Of a DNA stretch of 64,000 bases, positions 25,074 through 33,929 are shown piece after piece (positions within the stretch are counted from its first letter, which is position 1; the number at the start of each line of letters is the position of its first letter). Source of the stretch: Mangrovibacterium marinum (GTDB taxonomy: Bacteria; Bacteroidota; Bacteroidia; Bacteroidales; Prolixibacteraceae). The position numbers and the translations under genes were made by a program. The stretch is taken from assembly GCF_003046625.1 (NCBI RefSeq), contig NZ_QAAD01000011.1, positions 1 to 64,000 on the forward strand, read 5' to 3'. The notes beneath the pieces were generated by a model. The model was given only the letters and a program-made list of their open reading frames with translations, was not told the DNA's origin and made no database searches.

Positions 25074-26915
25074 GTGAATTTACTTTATCAGAAATACAAG
25101 ACAAGCGACTGGCTGCCAACTACTGCCAAAGAGATGAAAGAACGGGCCTGGGATCGGCCCGACGTGGTGCTGTTTACCGGCGATGCATACATAGATCACC
25201 CGTCATTTGGGGCTGCTGTGATTGGCCGTGTGCTCGAAGCCGAAGGCCTGCGCGTAGCCATTGTGCCGCAACCCAACTGGCAGGACGACCTGCGCGACTT
25301 CAAAAAGTTTGGCGAGCCGCGCCTGTTTTTTGCGGTTACCGGCGGAAATATGGACTCGATGGTGAACCACTATACGGCCAACAAGCGCAAGCGTTCGAAC
25401 GATGCTTACACCCCCGGTGGTCAAACCGACAAGCGCCCCGATTACGCCACCATTGTTTATTGTAATATTCTGAAAAAGCTGTATCCCGACACCCCTTTGG
25501 TAATTGGCGGTATTGAAGCATCCTTGCGCCGTGTAACGCATTACGACTACTGGCAGGACAAGCTGATGCCATCCATCCTGGTGGACTCGAAAGCCGACCT
25601 GCTGTTCTACGGCATGGGTGAAAAATCGATTGTGGATTATGCGCGCCTGGTGCAAAAAGGAGTCGATCCGAAGAGCTTAACCAACTTGCAGCAAACCGCT
25701 TTTTTGGTAGATGCCGATGCGCATTATGCCACCCAGAAGAAATGGAAAAGCCTGGAGCTACACTCCTTTGAAGACTGCCTGAAGGATAAGAAGAAGTTTG
25801 CCCAAAACTTCATGCACATCGAAGAAGAATCGAACAAGGTAGATGCCAACAGACTGGAGCAGCGCACCGGCAACAAACGGGTGGTGGTAAATCCGCCCTG
25901 GCCCCCCATGGAAGAAAAAGAAATTGACCATGTGTACGAATTGCCTTACACGCGTTTGCCACACCCCAAATACAAGAACAAAGGAGCCATTCCGGCTTAC
26001 GATATGATCCGCCACTCCATCAACATCCACCGCGGATGTTTTGGTGGCTGCACCTTCTGCACCATCTCGGCCCACCAGGGTAAGTTTATTGCCAGCCGCT
26101 CGCAAGAGTCGGTGCTGCGCGAGGTGGAGCAGGTTACCCAGATGCCCGACTTTAAAGGCTACATCTCGGATTTGGGAGGCCCGTCGGCCAACATGTACCA
26201 GATGAAGGGCATTCACCAGGAGATTTGCAACCGCTGCAAACGCCCTTCCTGTATTTTCCCCGATGTGTGTAAAAACCTGAATATCGATCACAAGCCCATG
26301 CTCGACCTGTACCGCGAAGTGCGCAAGCACCCGGCGGTGAAGAAAGCCTTTATCGGCAGCGGCATTCGCTACGATATGATTTTGCACGAAACCAAAGATC
26401 CGCAGGTCAACAAAAACAATATGACTTATCTGCGCGAGGTGATCAAGCATCACGTGTCGGGCCGTTTGAAGGTAGCACCTGAGCATACCTCGGACGATGT
26501 GCTGAAAATTATGCGCAAACCATCCTTCAAACTGTTTCATAAGCTGAACAAGGTGTTTAACGAGATCAACAAACAGGAAGGACTGAAGCAACAGCTCATC
26601 CCCTACTTCATTTCGAGCCATCCGGGTTGCGAAAGTGTCGATATGGCCAAGCTGGCTGCCGAGACCAAGCAGCTCGACTTTAAACTGGAGCAGGTGCAGG
26701 ATTTTACACCCACGCCCATGACACTGGCAACGGTGATCTTTTACACTGGTTTTCACCCTTACACCATGGAAGCCGTTTTTACGGCCAAGAGCAAGAAAGA
26801 GAAGCTGAGTCAGCGCAAGTTCTTCTTCTGGTATAAGCGCGAGTATCAACGCGAAATCCGCAACGAGTTGACCCGCCTCAACCGAAAAGATTTACTGAAG
26901 AAGATCCTGAGTTAA
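25074..26915 (+). CDS. YgiQ-family radical SAM protein
   Basis: A 613-residue protein (GTG start) of the YgiQ family. The N-terminal part has the family's VVLFTGDAYIDHPSFG and VPQPNWQDDLRDFKKFG motifs. The radical SAM core begins at HRGCFGGCTFCTISAHQGK with the CX3CX2C cluster cysteines. Further conserved stretches are GYISDLGGPSANMY, CNRCKRPSCIFP (extra cysteines) and LKVAPEHTSDDVLKIMRKP. The chemistry catalysed by YgiQ is not established. The gene stands alone, with its own promoter box and a terminator 29 bases after the stop. Confidence 0.9.
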   Translation: MNLLYQKYKTSDWLPTTAKEMKERAWDRPDVVLFTGDAYIDHPSFGAAVIGRVLEAEGLRVAIVPQPNWQDDLRDFKKFGEPRLFFAVTGGNMDSMVNHYTANKRKRSNDAYTPGGQTDKRPDYATIVYCNILKKLYPDTPLVIGGIEASLRRVTHYDYWQDKLMPSILVDSKADLLFYGMGEKSIVDYARLVQKGVDPKSLTNLQQTAFLVDADAHYATQKKWKSLELHSFEDCLKDKKKFAQNFMHIEEESNKVDANRLEQRTGNKRVVVNPPWPPMEEKEIDHVYELPYTRLPHPKYKNKGAIPAYDMIRHSINIHRGCFGGCTFCTISAHQGKFIASRSQESVLREVEQVTQMPDFKGYISDLGGPSANMYQMKGIHQEICNRCKRPSCIFPDVCKNLNIDHKPMLDLYREVRKHPAVKKAFIGSGIRYDMILHETKDPQVNKNNMTYLREVIKHHVSGRLKVAPEHTSDDVLKIMRKPSFKLFHKLNKVFNEINKQEGLKQQLIPYFISSHPGCESVDMAKLAAETKQLDFKLEQVQDFTPTPMTLATVIFYTGFHPYTMEAVFTAKSKKEKLSQRKFFFWYKREYQREIRNELTRLNRKDLLKKILS

Positions 26916-26943
26916 CACGTTTATTCGATACAGACAAACCACC

Positions 26944-26981
26944 AAAAGGATGCGAGCCGCCCCGGCGATCGTGTCCTTTTT
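26944..26981 (+). terminator. Terminator after the YgiQ gene
   Basis: AAAAGGA (26944-26950) pairs with TCCTTTT (26974-26980); the interior CGAGCCGCC / GGCGATCG segment extends the stem, and a run of U follows. Confidence 0.7.
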
Positions 26982-27060
26982 CGGTGAAAGTCTCTTTTTC
27001 GACGCTTAAGCGAGTGTTCCGTCAATTCTAATTTGTATAAAAGAGGATCTTTTGTCCTAC

Positions 27061-27520
27061 CGGACGGGTTTTTACTCTTTCAGCAATGGCTTTAGCCATT
27101 CAATACCGATTAGCTTCAAAAGTGTCGCATCGTATCACTTCGTTCCAATGCTCCTTTTTTCAGTCTATCGGCATTATACCTTCCTATTTCATAGCATAAA
27201 TTAGCCTGTAAAACGGTATAATTTGGGTAGCACAAACGAAAACACGAAGATTCTCCCGTCCCATACGGGACGGAATTTCCCCCTGTCGTCGTCAAGCTAC
27301 CCAAATAGCATCCCTCCGGGATTGCAGGAAGCTTTCCGTTTGATTTCGACCTCGATAAAACCAGGCCAACCGGTTCCCAACATTTTCTCATTGATCGAAA
27401 CGCCTTCTTTCTTGTTGATGGCGTTTTAAAATGACAACCCGACAACCTGTGAGAACAACGACAACAGGATATCCGAAAATCCACGCCTTCCGTCGCCATT
27501 GAAAATCCCCGTGGAGTTGT
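27061..27520. repeat. Composite repeat containing MITE-like family 2, copy 3
   Basis: The MITE-like core is 27101-27222 (CAATACCGATTAG ... CGGTATAAT with internal CTATCGGCATTATACC). The flanks correspond to those of copy 2: GGCTTTAGCCATT before, TTTGGGTAGCACAAA after, a CCGTCCC-ATAC-GGGACGG hairpin, CCTCCGGGATTGCAGGAAGC and GACAACCCGACAACC. Together with 27521-27700, which shows nothing recognisable, it fills the gap between the YgiQ and excisionase-like genes. Confidence 0.65.
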
Positions 27521-27703
27521 GAAGGCTTTTGTATCTATTTACTGAGAAATTACCGATGCCCGACAGCCAACCTCCTCGACGAAAGATATCAAAAAACACC
27601 CTTTTTACGTATTTCATGAATAAAGCTCACCCCGGATTGGTCGGTTCCCAAAATAGAAAAGCCGGCTTCCGGAGATATTTAAAACAGGTAAAATTTGAAG
27701 AAT

Positions 27704-27895
27704 ATGAAAAACATGGAAAACACAGATACAACAGCGTTGACCGTTGACGAGGTCGCCGGTAAGTTAAGCTTAACCAACAAAACGATACGCAAGCACATAA
27801 AATCGGGCAAGATCCCGGCTAAAAAGATTGGCAAACGTTGGTACATTTCGGAGGAAGATTTTGAAAAAATATTTGCCGAATACATGACAACCTAA
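27704..27895 (+). CDS. Excisionase-family helix-turn-helix protein
   Basis: A 63-residue protein that is almost wholly a MerR/excisionase-type helix-turn-helix (HTH_17-like): ALTVDEVAGKLSLTNKTIRK, then HIKSGKIPAKKIGKRWYISEEDFEKI. These small DNA-binding proteins serve as excisionases, plasmid or toxin-antitoxin regulators or stand-alone repressors. Here no integrase, phage or conjugative gene is adjacent; neighbours are repeats on the left and two small-RNA candidates on the right. ATG codons at 27704 and 27713 are both possible starts. Confidence 0.75.
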   Translation: MKNMENTDTTALTVDEVAGKLSLTNKTIRKHIKSGKIPAKKIGKRWYISEEDFEKIFAEYMTT

Positions 27896-28107
27896 GGCCT
27901 GTTCCTCGTCTTCATCTGACAATGCCAAATGTTAATTCCAACCATTCAATGTTCGATTGTACGGTTGAACATGAGATGCGGAATGAGCGCCCGGTAGCGA
28001 GTCACCGTTCATTCCGTCACTCAATTCGTTACATCAGTCGGGCAATCCGGAACCGGAACTTCTTCCAGGTCTGGCAATCATCCGTCGTGCAATCAACAGC
28101 ACATTTG

Positions 28108-28211
28108 AAAAAAGGATGACCATCTGCCATCCTTTTCTCAAACTAACCAAAACCTATCTCTATGAAAAAAAAATCTACTTATTACTTGCTCTGTTGTCTG
28201 TTACAAAGATA
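28108..28211 (-). ncRNA. Candidate small RNA, copy a
   Basis: On the minus strand: a TATCTTTG box (28204-28211), predicted start near 28197, body containing AGTAGATTTTTTTTTCATAG and GGTTTTGGTTAGTTTGAG, and terminator hairpin AAAAGGATG / CATCCTTTT (28110-28136) followed by six U. Nearly identical to copy b 300 bases away. Upstream of the box is an inverted pair TTAACAGC / GCTGTTAA (28224-28245). Confidence 0.6.
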
Positions 28212-28408
28212 GTCTGTGCGTGTGTTAACAGCTGCCAAGCGCTGTTAAAGAATGTTACAAACCGAAAAACAATCGGTACGAAACGGCGGGAGACTACATA
28301 AAATACAGGCAGCTTAGCGACTTTTACATTTGGCTCGCCGCACACACACGCATCCTTTCTTTCCATCTGCCGGCTTCTACCGAAACGAAGACTTCTTCAC
28401 CACATACG

Positions 28409-28510
28409 AAAAAAGGATGACCATCTGCCATCCTTTTCTCAAACTAACCAAAACCTATCTCTATGAAAAAAATCTACTTATTACTTGCTCTTTTGTATGT
28501 TACAAAGATA
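28409..28510 (-). ncRNA. Candidate small RNA, copy b
   Basis: Same layout as copy a: TATCTTTG at 28503-28510, start near 28496, U/G-rich body, hairpin AAAAGGATG / CATCCTTTT at 28411-28437 with six U. On the plus strand an ATG at 28463 opens a 72-codon frame, but in copy a the corresponding ATG is frameshifted, in copy c it is cut after 20 codons and in copy d after two, so a protein is unlikely. The region between copies a and b, and from b to the antiporter gene, holds no other feature. Confidence 0.6.
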
Positions 28511-28718
28511 GCCTGTGCGTGTGTTAACAGCTGCCAAGCGCTGTTAAAGAATGTTACAAGCCGAAAAACATTGGGTACGAAACAGCAGCAGCCAACATTT
28601 GGCATAGGAAGCTTGTTGAACTTTAGGCCTTGGGCGATGAACAGACATGAGTCGGCCATCCCTTATTCATTTTTTGCATAAATTACACAACAAGTCATAC
28701 ACCTCAAAAGAAGAACAG

Positions 28719-30521
28719 ATGGAAGTATTTCACTTAAATATTCTAAACATTGCTGCTGTCCTGCTGGCAGCATACCTCGGAGGACTTGCAATCCGTAAGA
28801 TGGGGTATCCCGCCATTTTGGGCGAGCTTTTAATCGGCATCATCCTGGGCCCCGGACTACTTGGGGTGCTCGAGTATAGCGAATCGATAAAAGTACTGGC
28901 CGAAATCGGCATCATTCTGCTGATGGTTTACATTGGTATGGAGATCGATTTTCACGATCTTAAAAAAGCCTCCTGGCCCGGGCTACTGGCAGCCATCGGC
29001 GGCTTCTTTGTACCTTTTGCATTGGGCTACTTCACCATTGTATGGTACGGCGGAACTCGCATGTCGGGGCTCTTTGTTGCCATTGCCATTGGCGTTACCT
29101 CGCTGGCCACCAAAAGCCGAATACTGATCGATCTGAAGCTGCTGAACACCCGCATTGCCTACGTGCTAATGGCCGGCGCCTTAATTTCCGATACCCTGGC
29201 ACTGGTCATCTTTTCGGGCATTACCAACTTTGCCGAGTCCAGCAGCATCGATAGCGGCGCCCTGCTGCTGATTGGCGTGAAGATTCTGGCTTTCTTCGGC
29301 ATTACCATTGGCATTGGGCTGCTGCTGTTACCGCGTCTGGGGCGTTACATCAGCCAGTCGGGCCTCAAAAACAGCACAGCTTACTTCACCATGATCCTGA
29401 TTGTGACCTTTGGCTACTGTGAGCTGGCCGAGCTGGCCGGCATGCACAGCATACTCGGAGCATTTATGGCCGGACTCTTCCTGAAAGACCAGCTCTTCCC
29501 TCGGAAAATCTCCAAAGAGCTGAATAAGGCCTTTTACGATGTTTCCATTGGTTTTATGGCACCCATATTCTTTGTATCGGCCGGCTTTTTTGTCGACATC
29601 ACCGTCTTCCAAACCGATCTGTGGCTACTCATCCTGATTACCTTCCTGGCTATTATCGGAAAAATTCTGGGTACAGCACTTTTCTACCTTCCCTCCCGCA
29701 ACGGCTGGCGCGAAGGTATTACCATCGGAACCGGGATGAACGGACGCGGTGCGGTGGAAATTATCATTGCTGAGATTGGCCTGACCATGGGCATTATCGA
29801 TCAAACCATTTTTTCGATCCTGGTGTTTATGGCCATCTTCACCACTTTAACCGTGCCGGTATTACTCAACTGGACCTCGAAGTGGCTACGCCGCCGAGGC
29901 GAGCTGGTTTATATGGACAAACGCCGAGGGACGCTGATTGTAGGCGTAAACCCGCTAAGTTTATTGCTTGCCGAAAAGCTGGCAACCAAAATACCCGTCA
30001 CCTTAATCGACAACAACCCCGAACGTGTGCAGCAAGCGCGTCAATCATCCTTGAATGCTATCCAGGGAAATGCGCTGAACGAAGATCTCCTGGCCGAGCT
30101 GAAGCCGGAGAACATCGCCTCGTTCATTGGACTAACGACCAATAGTCAGGTCAACCTGCTGGCTGCACAGCTGGCCCACGATTCGTTCCTGATTCCACAG
30201 GTTTATGTTGCCATCGCACAGGGTGAATCTGCAGTAGGCTCCGAACTGCTCAAAAAATCGAACGCGGCGCATCTGTTTGCACCGGCATTTAATATGGTGC
30301 GCTGGTTTCAACTTATCCGCGATCAGCAAACGCAACTAACCACTGTTGCGGTCACAAACAAAACGACGGGTGCAGCTTGGTGCTCCAAACAAGCAATCGA
30401 CTTTCAGCAAAGTCTGCCCTTGCTAATTGAAGCGGAGGATCAGTCTCTGCGCCCCTTTCATTCGGATGAACAGCTGGAAACAAATGAGCGCCTATGGGTA
30501 CTGAAGAAAACCGGAGATTGA
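28719..30521 (+). CDS. CPA2-family cation:proton antiporter with C-terminal nucleotide-binding-like domain
   Basis: A 600-residue membrane protein with about 12 transmembrane helices (residues 1-400) of the KefB/NapA-type CPA2 family. Motifs include GYPAILGELLIGIILGPGLL, GALISDTLALVIFSG (the ion-binding acidic pair region) and GTGMNGRGAVEIIIAEIGL. Residues 415-520 form a TrkA-N-like Rossmann domain (LIVGVNPLSLLLAEKLATKI, TLIDNNPERVQQARQ, GNALNEDLLAEL), which in Kef-type systems senses nucleotides or glutathione adducts. It is predicted to exchange Na+ or K+ for protons across the inner membrane. ATG at 28719 fits the first helix; the frame is open 24 codons further upstream. Confidence 0.85.
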   Translation: MEVFHLNILNIAAVLLAAYLGGLAIRKMGYPAILGELLIGIILGPGLLGVLEYSESIKVLAEIGIILLMVYIGMEIDFHDLKKASWPGLLAAIGGFFVPFALGYFTIVWYGGTRMSGLFVAIAIGVTSLATKSRILIDLKLLNTRIAYVLMAGALISDTLALVIFSGITNFAESSSIDSGALLLIGVKILAFFGITIGIGLLLLPRLGRYISQSGLKNSTAYFTMILIVTFGYCELAELAGMHSILGAFMAGLFLKDQLFPRKISKELNKAFYDVSIGFMAPIFFVSAGFFVDITVFQTDLWLLILITFLAIIGKILGTALFYLPSRNGWREGITIGTGMNGRGAVEIIIAEIGLTMGIIDQTIFSILVFMAIFTTLTVPVLLNWTSKWLRRRGELVYMDKRRGTLIVGVNPLSLLLAEKLATKIPVTLIDNNPERVQQARQSSLNAIQGNALNEDLLAELKPENIASFIGLTTNSQVNLLAAQLAHDSFLIPQVYVAIAQGESAVGSELLKKSNAAHLFAPAFNMVRWFQLIRDQQTQLTTVAVTNKTTGAAWCSKQAIDFQQSLPLLIEAEDQSLRPFHSDEQLETNERLWVLKKTGD

Positions 30522-30616
30522 TTGGTGAAACATCCCCTCTACAAGGCAACAAGCCACCTCTCTAAAATGGGGTTCCGTTGGTATTACCGGCCTGTTCAGG
30601 CTTTTTACTAAAACAT

Positions 30617-30727
30617 AAAAGGGTAGACCCTCTGGCCTACCCTTTCTCACTAAACTAACTAACCTAACTAAACCTAAACTTATGAAAAAAATCTACTTTT
30701 TTCCCTGTTTTCTATGCTGCAAAGATA
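30617..30727 (-). ncRNA. Candidate small RNA, copy c
   Basis: On the minus strand: TTTG, 19 bases, then TATCTTTG (30720-30727), start near 30713. The body has AGTAGATTTTTTTCATAAG, GTTTAGGTTTAGTTAGG and TTAGTTAGTTTAGTGAG. The hairpin AAAGGGTAG / CTACCCTTT (30618-30645) differs from AAAAGGATG / CATCCTTTT of copies a and b at paired positions on both arms, so pairing is preserved. It is convergent with the antiporter gene and divergent from the 30984 gene. The remaining gap 30728-30983 shows no other feature. Confidence 0.6.
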
Positions 30728-30983
30728 GCTTTGTGTCTTATTAACGCAAACAAATCGCTGTTAAAATTTGTTAGAAGACGTAAAAATTTGGCGTACTCCC
30801 CCAAAAGTGATTTTTTTTGAAATAAATTCATCGTCTATTTCCGGAGCTTGAAAAAATTATTTCCTTTGGCGCTTGTAAAGGTCGTTGTTCTGATGTATTT
30901 TGCATGAACGCGACCTTCTAACTATAAATTAAAAAGGAAACAGCGTTTAAACCGTTTTTAAACTCTATTATTTAAACACTTCA

Positions 30984-32183
30984 ATGGGAAAAGTATTAAT
31001 CATCGGTGCAGGTGGCGTGGGTACAGTTGTTGCGCACAAAATGGCTGCACTTCCGGAAGTTTTTTCCGAAATTATGTTGGCAAGCCGCACGAAAGCGAAA
31101 TGTGACGAGATCGCTAACAAAATTGGTGGTAACCGTATTCAAACGGCCCAGGTTGATGCCGAGAATGTACCTCAACTGGTTGAACTGATCCGCAACTTCA
31201 AGCCGGATTTGGTTGTTAACGTAGCCCTTCCCTACCAGGATCTTCCAATTATGGATGCCTGTTTGGAAACTGAGACGAGCTACCTGGATACGGCGAATTA
31301 CGAACCCAAGGACGAAGCCAAATTTGAATACAAATGGCAGTGGGCTTACCAAAACCGCTTTAAAGAAGCCGGAATTACAGCAATTCTGGGCTGCGGTTTC
31401 GACCCGGGTGTAACCAGTATTTACACGGCCTACGCAGCGAAACACCATTTCGACGAGATTAATTATCTGGATATCGTTGACTGCAATGCAGGCGACCACG
31501 GTAAAGCTTTTGCGACCAACTTCAACCCGGAAATCAACATCCGCGAGGTGACTCAAAAAGGCAAATACTGGAAAGATGGGAAATGGGTTGAAACAGAACC
31601 GCACGAGATTCATAAGCCCTTGAACTATCCGGAGATCGGACCAAAAGAATCGTACCTGATTTATCACGAAGAGCTGGAATCGTTGGTGAAAAACTTCCCA
31701 ACCATCAAACAAGCTCGTTTCTGGATGACTTTTGGACAGGAATACCTGACTCACCTGCGTGTGATTCAAAATATTGGTATGGCCGGCATTGAACCGGTTA
31801 TGTACGAAGGCAAAGAAATTGTACCTATCCAGTTCTTGAAAGCCGTGTTACCTAATCCGGGTGATTTGGGTGAGAACTACAAAGGATGGACTTCAATCGG
31901 CTGCCGCATTAAAGGTTTGAAAGACGGTAAGGAGAAAACTTACTACGTGTATAACAACTGCAGCCACGAAGTTGCTTACCAGGAAACCGGCACGCAGGGT
32001 GTTAGCTACACCACGGGGGTTCCGGCCATGATTGGTGCCATGATGTACCTGAAAGGTCTTTGGAAAAAACCGGGCGTTTTCAACGTTGAAGAATTCGATC
32101 CGGATCCGTTTATGGCAGAACTGAACATTCACGGTTTGCCCTGGAACGAAATTCACGACACCGATTTGGAAATGGAATATTAA
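30984..32183 (+). CDS. Carboxynorspermidine dehydrogenase / saccharopine dehydrogenase family
   Basis: A 399-residue NAD(P)-dependent enzyme. The N-terminal Rossmann motif is KVLIIGAGGVGTVVAHKMA; other family stretches are DLVVNVALPYQDLPIMDACL, GITAILGCGFDPGVTSIYTAY and YVYNNCSHEVAYQETGTQGVSYTTGVPA. The size and these motifs fit the carboxynorspermidine dehydrogenase branch (annotated LYS1-like), which condenses a diamine with aspartate semialdehyde in the alternative spermidine pathway. The decarboxylase partner (nspC) is not in the window. Lysine-pathway saccharopine dehydrogenase is the less likely alternative. Followed by a strong terminator. Confidence 0.88.
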   Translation: MGKVLIIGAGGVGTVVAHKMAALPEVFSEIMLASRTKAKCDEIANKIGGNRIQTAQVDAENVPQLVELIRNFKPDLVVNVALPYQDLPIMDACLETETSYLDTANYEPKDEAKFEYKWQWAYQNRFKEAGITAILGCGFDPGVTSIYTAYAAKHHFDEINYLDIVDCNAGDHGKAFATNFNPEINIREVTQKGKYWKDGKWVETEPHEIHKPLNYPEIGPKESYLIYHEELESLVKNFPTIKQARFWMTFGQEYLTHLRVIQNIGMAGIEPVMYEGKEIVPIQFLKAVLPNPGDLGENYKGWTSIGCRIKGLKDGKEKTYYVYNNCSHEVAYQETGTQGVSYTTGVPAMIGAMMYLKGLWKKPGVFNVEEFDPDPFMAELNIHGLPWNEIHDTDLEMEY

Positions 32184-32204
32184 TCCAAAACCACATACAA
32201 ACAG

Positions 32205-32237
32205 AAGCCCGGTTGGATGACAGCCGGGCTTTTTGTT
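32205..32237 (+). terminator. Terminator after the 30984 gene
   Basis: AAGCCCGG (32205-32212) pairs with CCGGGCTT (32224-32231), followed by TTTGTTTT. Confidence 0.85.
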
Positions 32238-32285
32238 TTGTATCAATTCCGCAGAGAAATAAAACCAGAGCACCCCAACAAAACA

Positions 32286-32315
32286 AAAGAGGCCCCCTTA
32301 TTGGGAGCCTCTTCA
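32286..32315 (-). terminator. Terminator of the SusC/SusD transcript
   Basis: On the minus strand AAGAGGCTCCC pairs with GGGGGCCTCTT (one G-U pair) over AATAA, followed by TTTGTTTTG. It is 29 bases after the SusD stop codon. Confidence 0.8.
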
Positions 32316-32340
32316 ATTTTGTCGATATATGGATCAGCGA

Positions 32341-33918
32341 TTAAAAGTTTGAACCACCTGTATCCCACCATAAGCGCGTGCTAATTAAATCACCACCTTT
32401 CATTGTCGCAACAGCAGCAGCAACACCTTCAGGATTACTCTGACGTTCACCGTCAACAAAAGGCATCCGTCTGATCCAGTCGTCAGCAGGAATTACTCCC
32501 CAATCCCCATTACTCGAGTTTTGATATACATGAGGCAATTTAGGATAACCGGTACGACGGAAGTCAGCCCACGGTTCGTTCGGGTTTGTAAAACCGGCGA
32601 TCCATTTTTGAGTGATGATTTTTTCGAGTTTCACTTCGTTATTTGCAGCTTCATCCCAAGCAACGGTTACTGTTGAACGAGAAATAAAATCGTTAATTGA
32701 GCCATCACCACGATTATCATAAACGACATCATTATAATCAATTGGTGTACTTGTTGCATCTGCCAGATAAGCGTCAACACCTCCTGCGCCCCACTGCTCA
32801 AATGAAGCACGAACACCAGCTTCGTAGTTCGCAGCGGCATCTCCTGCACCATCCCATCCTCTTAAGGCTGCTTCTGCTAAATCGAAATATACTTCGGCTG
32901 CTGCCAAATAAGGACGTTCTGTAACTGTAGCGAAACTTTCAGCAATCAAAGAATATGAAGTATGATCACCCTTTGCGACCAACTCCGCTCCGTTGCGAAT
33001 ACCTTTATATGGATAATCCGGATGATCTGCAACTAAAGAACTATTGTTCACCCGTTGGAAATACTTGTCAATTCTGGGGTCTTTCAAGCCAACCAGAAAC
33101 GATTCCATACCAGCAGACATCCGAGTGTCATTCCATTGGAAACAGATAATCGCAAGATAAAGATCTGAACCATACAGTGAAATCTCAAAGTTATCGGTAT
33201 TACTTAAGATAAGCCCTGCTGGGTCTGCTATAGCCTTCTCCCCTTCAGCTTTTGCAAGCTCAGGCGCAACCTCTGAAATGCGAATTGCCAATTTTAAGCG
33301 CATTGAGTTGACTAACATCTCCCATTTAGCGACACTACCATCATAACTTGCATCAAAAGCTTTCAAAGCGGGATAATCTTCGTTAGCCGAGAAAACGGCT
33401 TGTATATCATCCAAATCACTAAAAAATGCGTCATACAGATCAGCTTCACTATCATATCCTGCATTGGCCTGGCCATACTCGGTATAAATAACCGGACCAT
33501 GATAAGTTGTCAAACGCGACATACCCAAAATTCGAATTAATTTAGCCCATGCTGCGAACACTTCTTTATCATCATCCAAAGCTTTTCGGATCACTTGTCC
33601 AGATGGAGACATCAGGTTGTTATAGATCCGATTCCAATAAGTGTTCCAGGTAATATAATAAGTGGTATTATTTACTCCACTAACAAAAGGGGTCGGAGTA
33701 GCCATATAATCGCAAAAGGATTCAGCGATCAGGTTTTCTTCAATTTGGTGCCCAAAAATGTTTGACAACAATGAAGGAAAATAAGATCCAATATCGTTAT
33801 TATCCTGTTTCAAAGACTCACTTGAGATCTCGTAAGGATTGATGTTTGCTTCTTCGAAGCCGTCGGTACAGGCATTAGCCAGTAAACCAACCAGAAATAT
33901 AAATAGTATCTTTTTCAT
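32341..33918 (-). CDS. SusD/RagB-like outer-membrane lipoprotein
   Basis: A 525-residue lipoprotein; MKKILFIFLVGLLANAC is a signal with lipobox cysteine at residue 17. The body matches the SusD-like family of the 'SusD-and-RagB' type: AWAKLIRILGMSRLTTYHGPVIYTEYGQ and KWEMLVNSMRLKLAIRISE are TPR-like segments, and TQKWIAGFTNPNEPWADFRRTGYPKLP near the C-terminus is the conserved closing motif. SusD proteins form the lid over the partner SusC channel on the cell surface and bind the substrate. The ATG at 33918 is preferred to an in-frame TTG three codons upstream. Only 11 bases separate it from the SusC gene. Substrate unknown. Confidence 0.9.
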   Translation of the reverse strand: MKKILFIFLVGLLANACTDGFEEANINPYEISSESLKQDNNDIGSYFPSLLSNIFGHQIEENLIAESFCDYMATPTPFVSGVNNTTYYITWNTYWNRIYNNLMSPSGQVIRKALDDDKEVFAAWAKLIRILGMSRLTTYHGPVIYTEYGQANAGYDSEADLYDAFFSDLDDIQAVFSANEDYPALKAFDASYDGSVAKWEMLVNSMRLKLAIRISEVAPELAKAEGEKAIADPAGLILSNTDNFEISLYGSDLYLAIICFQWNDTRMSAGMESFLVGLKDPRIDKYFQRVNNSSLVADHPDYPYKGIRNGAELVAKGDHTSYSLIAESFATVTERPYLAAAEVYFDLAEAALRGWDGAGDAAANYEAGVRASFEQWGAGGVDAYLADATSTPIDYNDVVYDNRGDGSINDFISRSTVTVAWDEAANNEVKLEKIITQKWIAGFTNPNEPWADFRRTGYPKLPHVYQNSSNGDWGVIPADDWIRRMPFVDGERQSNPEGVAAAVATMKGGDLISTRLWWDTGGSNF

Positions 33919-33929
33919 AATATGCAATA

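Noticed and set aside
27922-28119. A 65-codon plus-strand ORF beside the excisionase-like gene
   Set aside because: Composition is unlike a protein, it runs into the sRNA terminator, and no family or start signal is seen.
28110-28164. A susC-type mRNA leader (hairpin, CTAACTAAACC stretch, ATGAAAAAA) on the plus strand
   Set aside because: None of the four copies precedes an intact gene at the ATG, and the reverse orientation gives a complete transcription unit.
28463-28681. A 72-codon plus-strand ORF (MKKIYLLLALLYV...) that looks like a small exported peptide
   Set aside because: The matching ATG in the other three copies of this element is followed by a frameshift or an early stop, while promoter box and terminator on the other strand are conserved.
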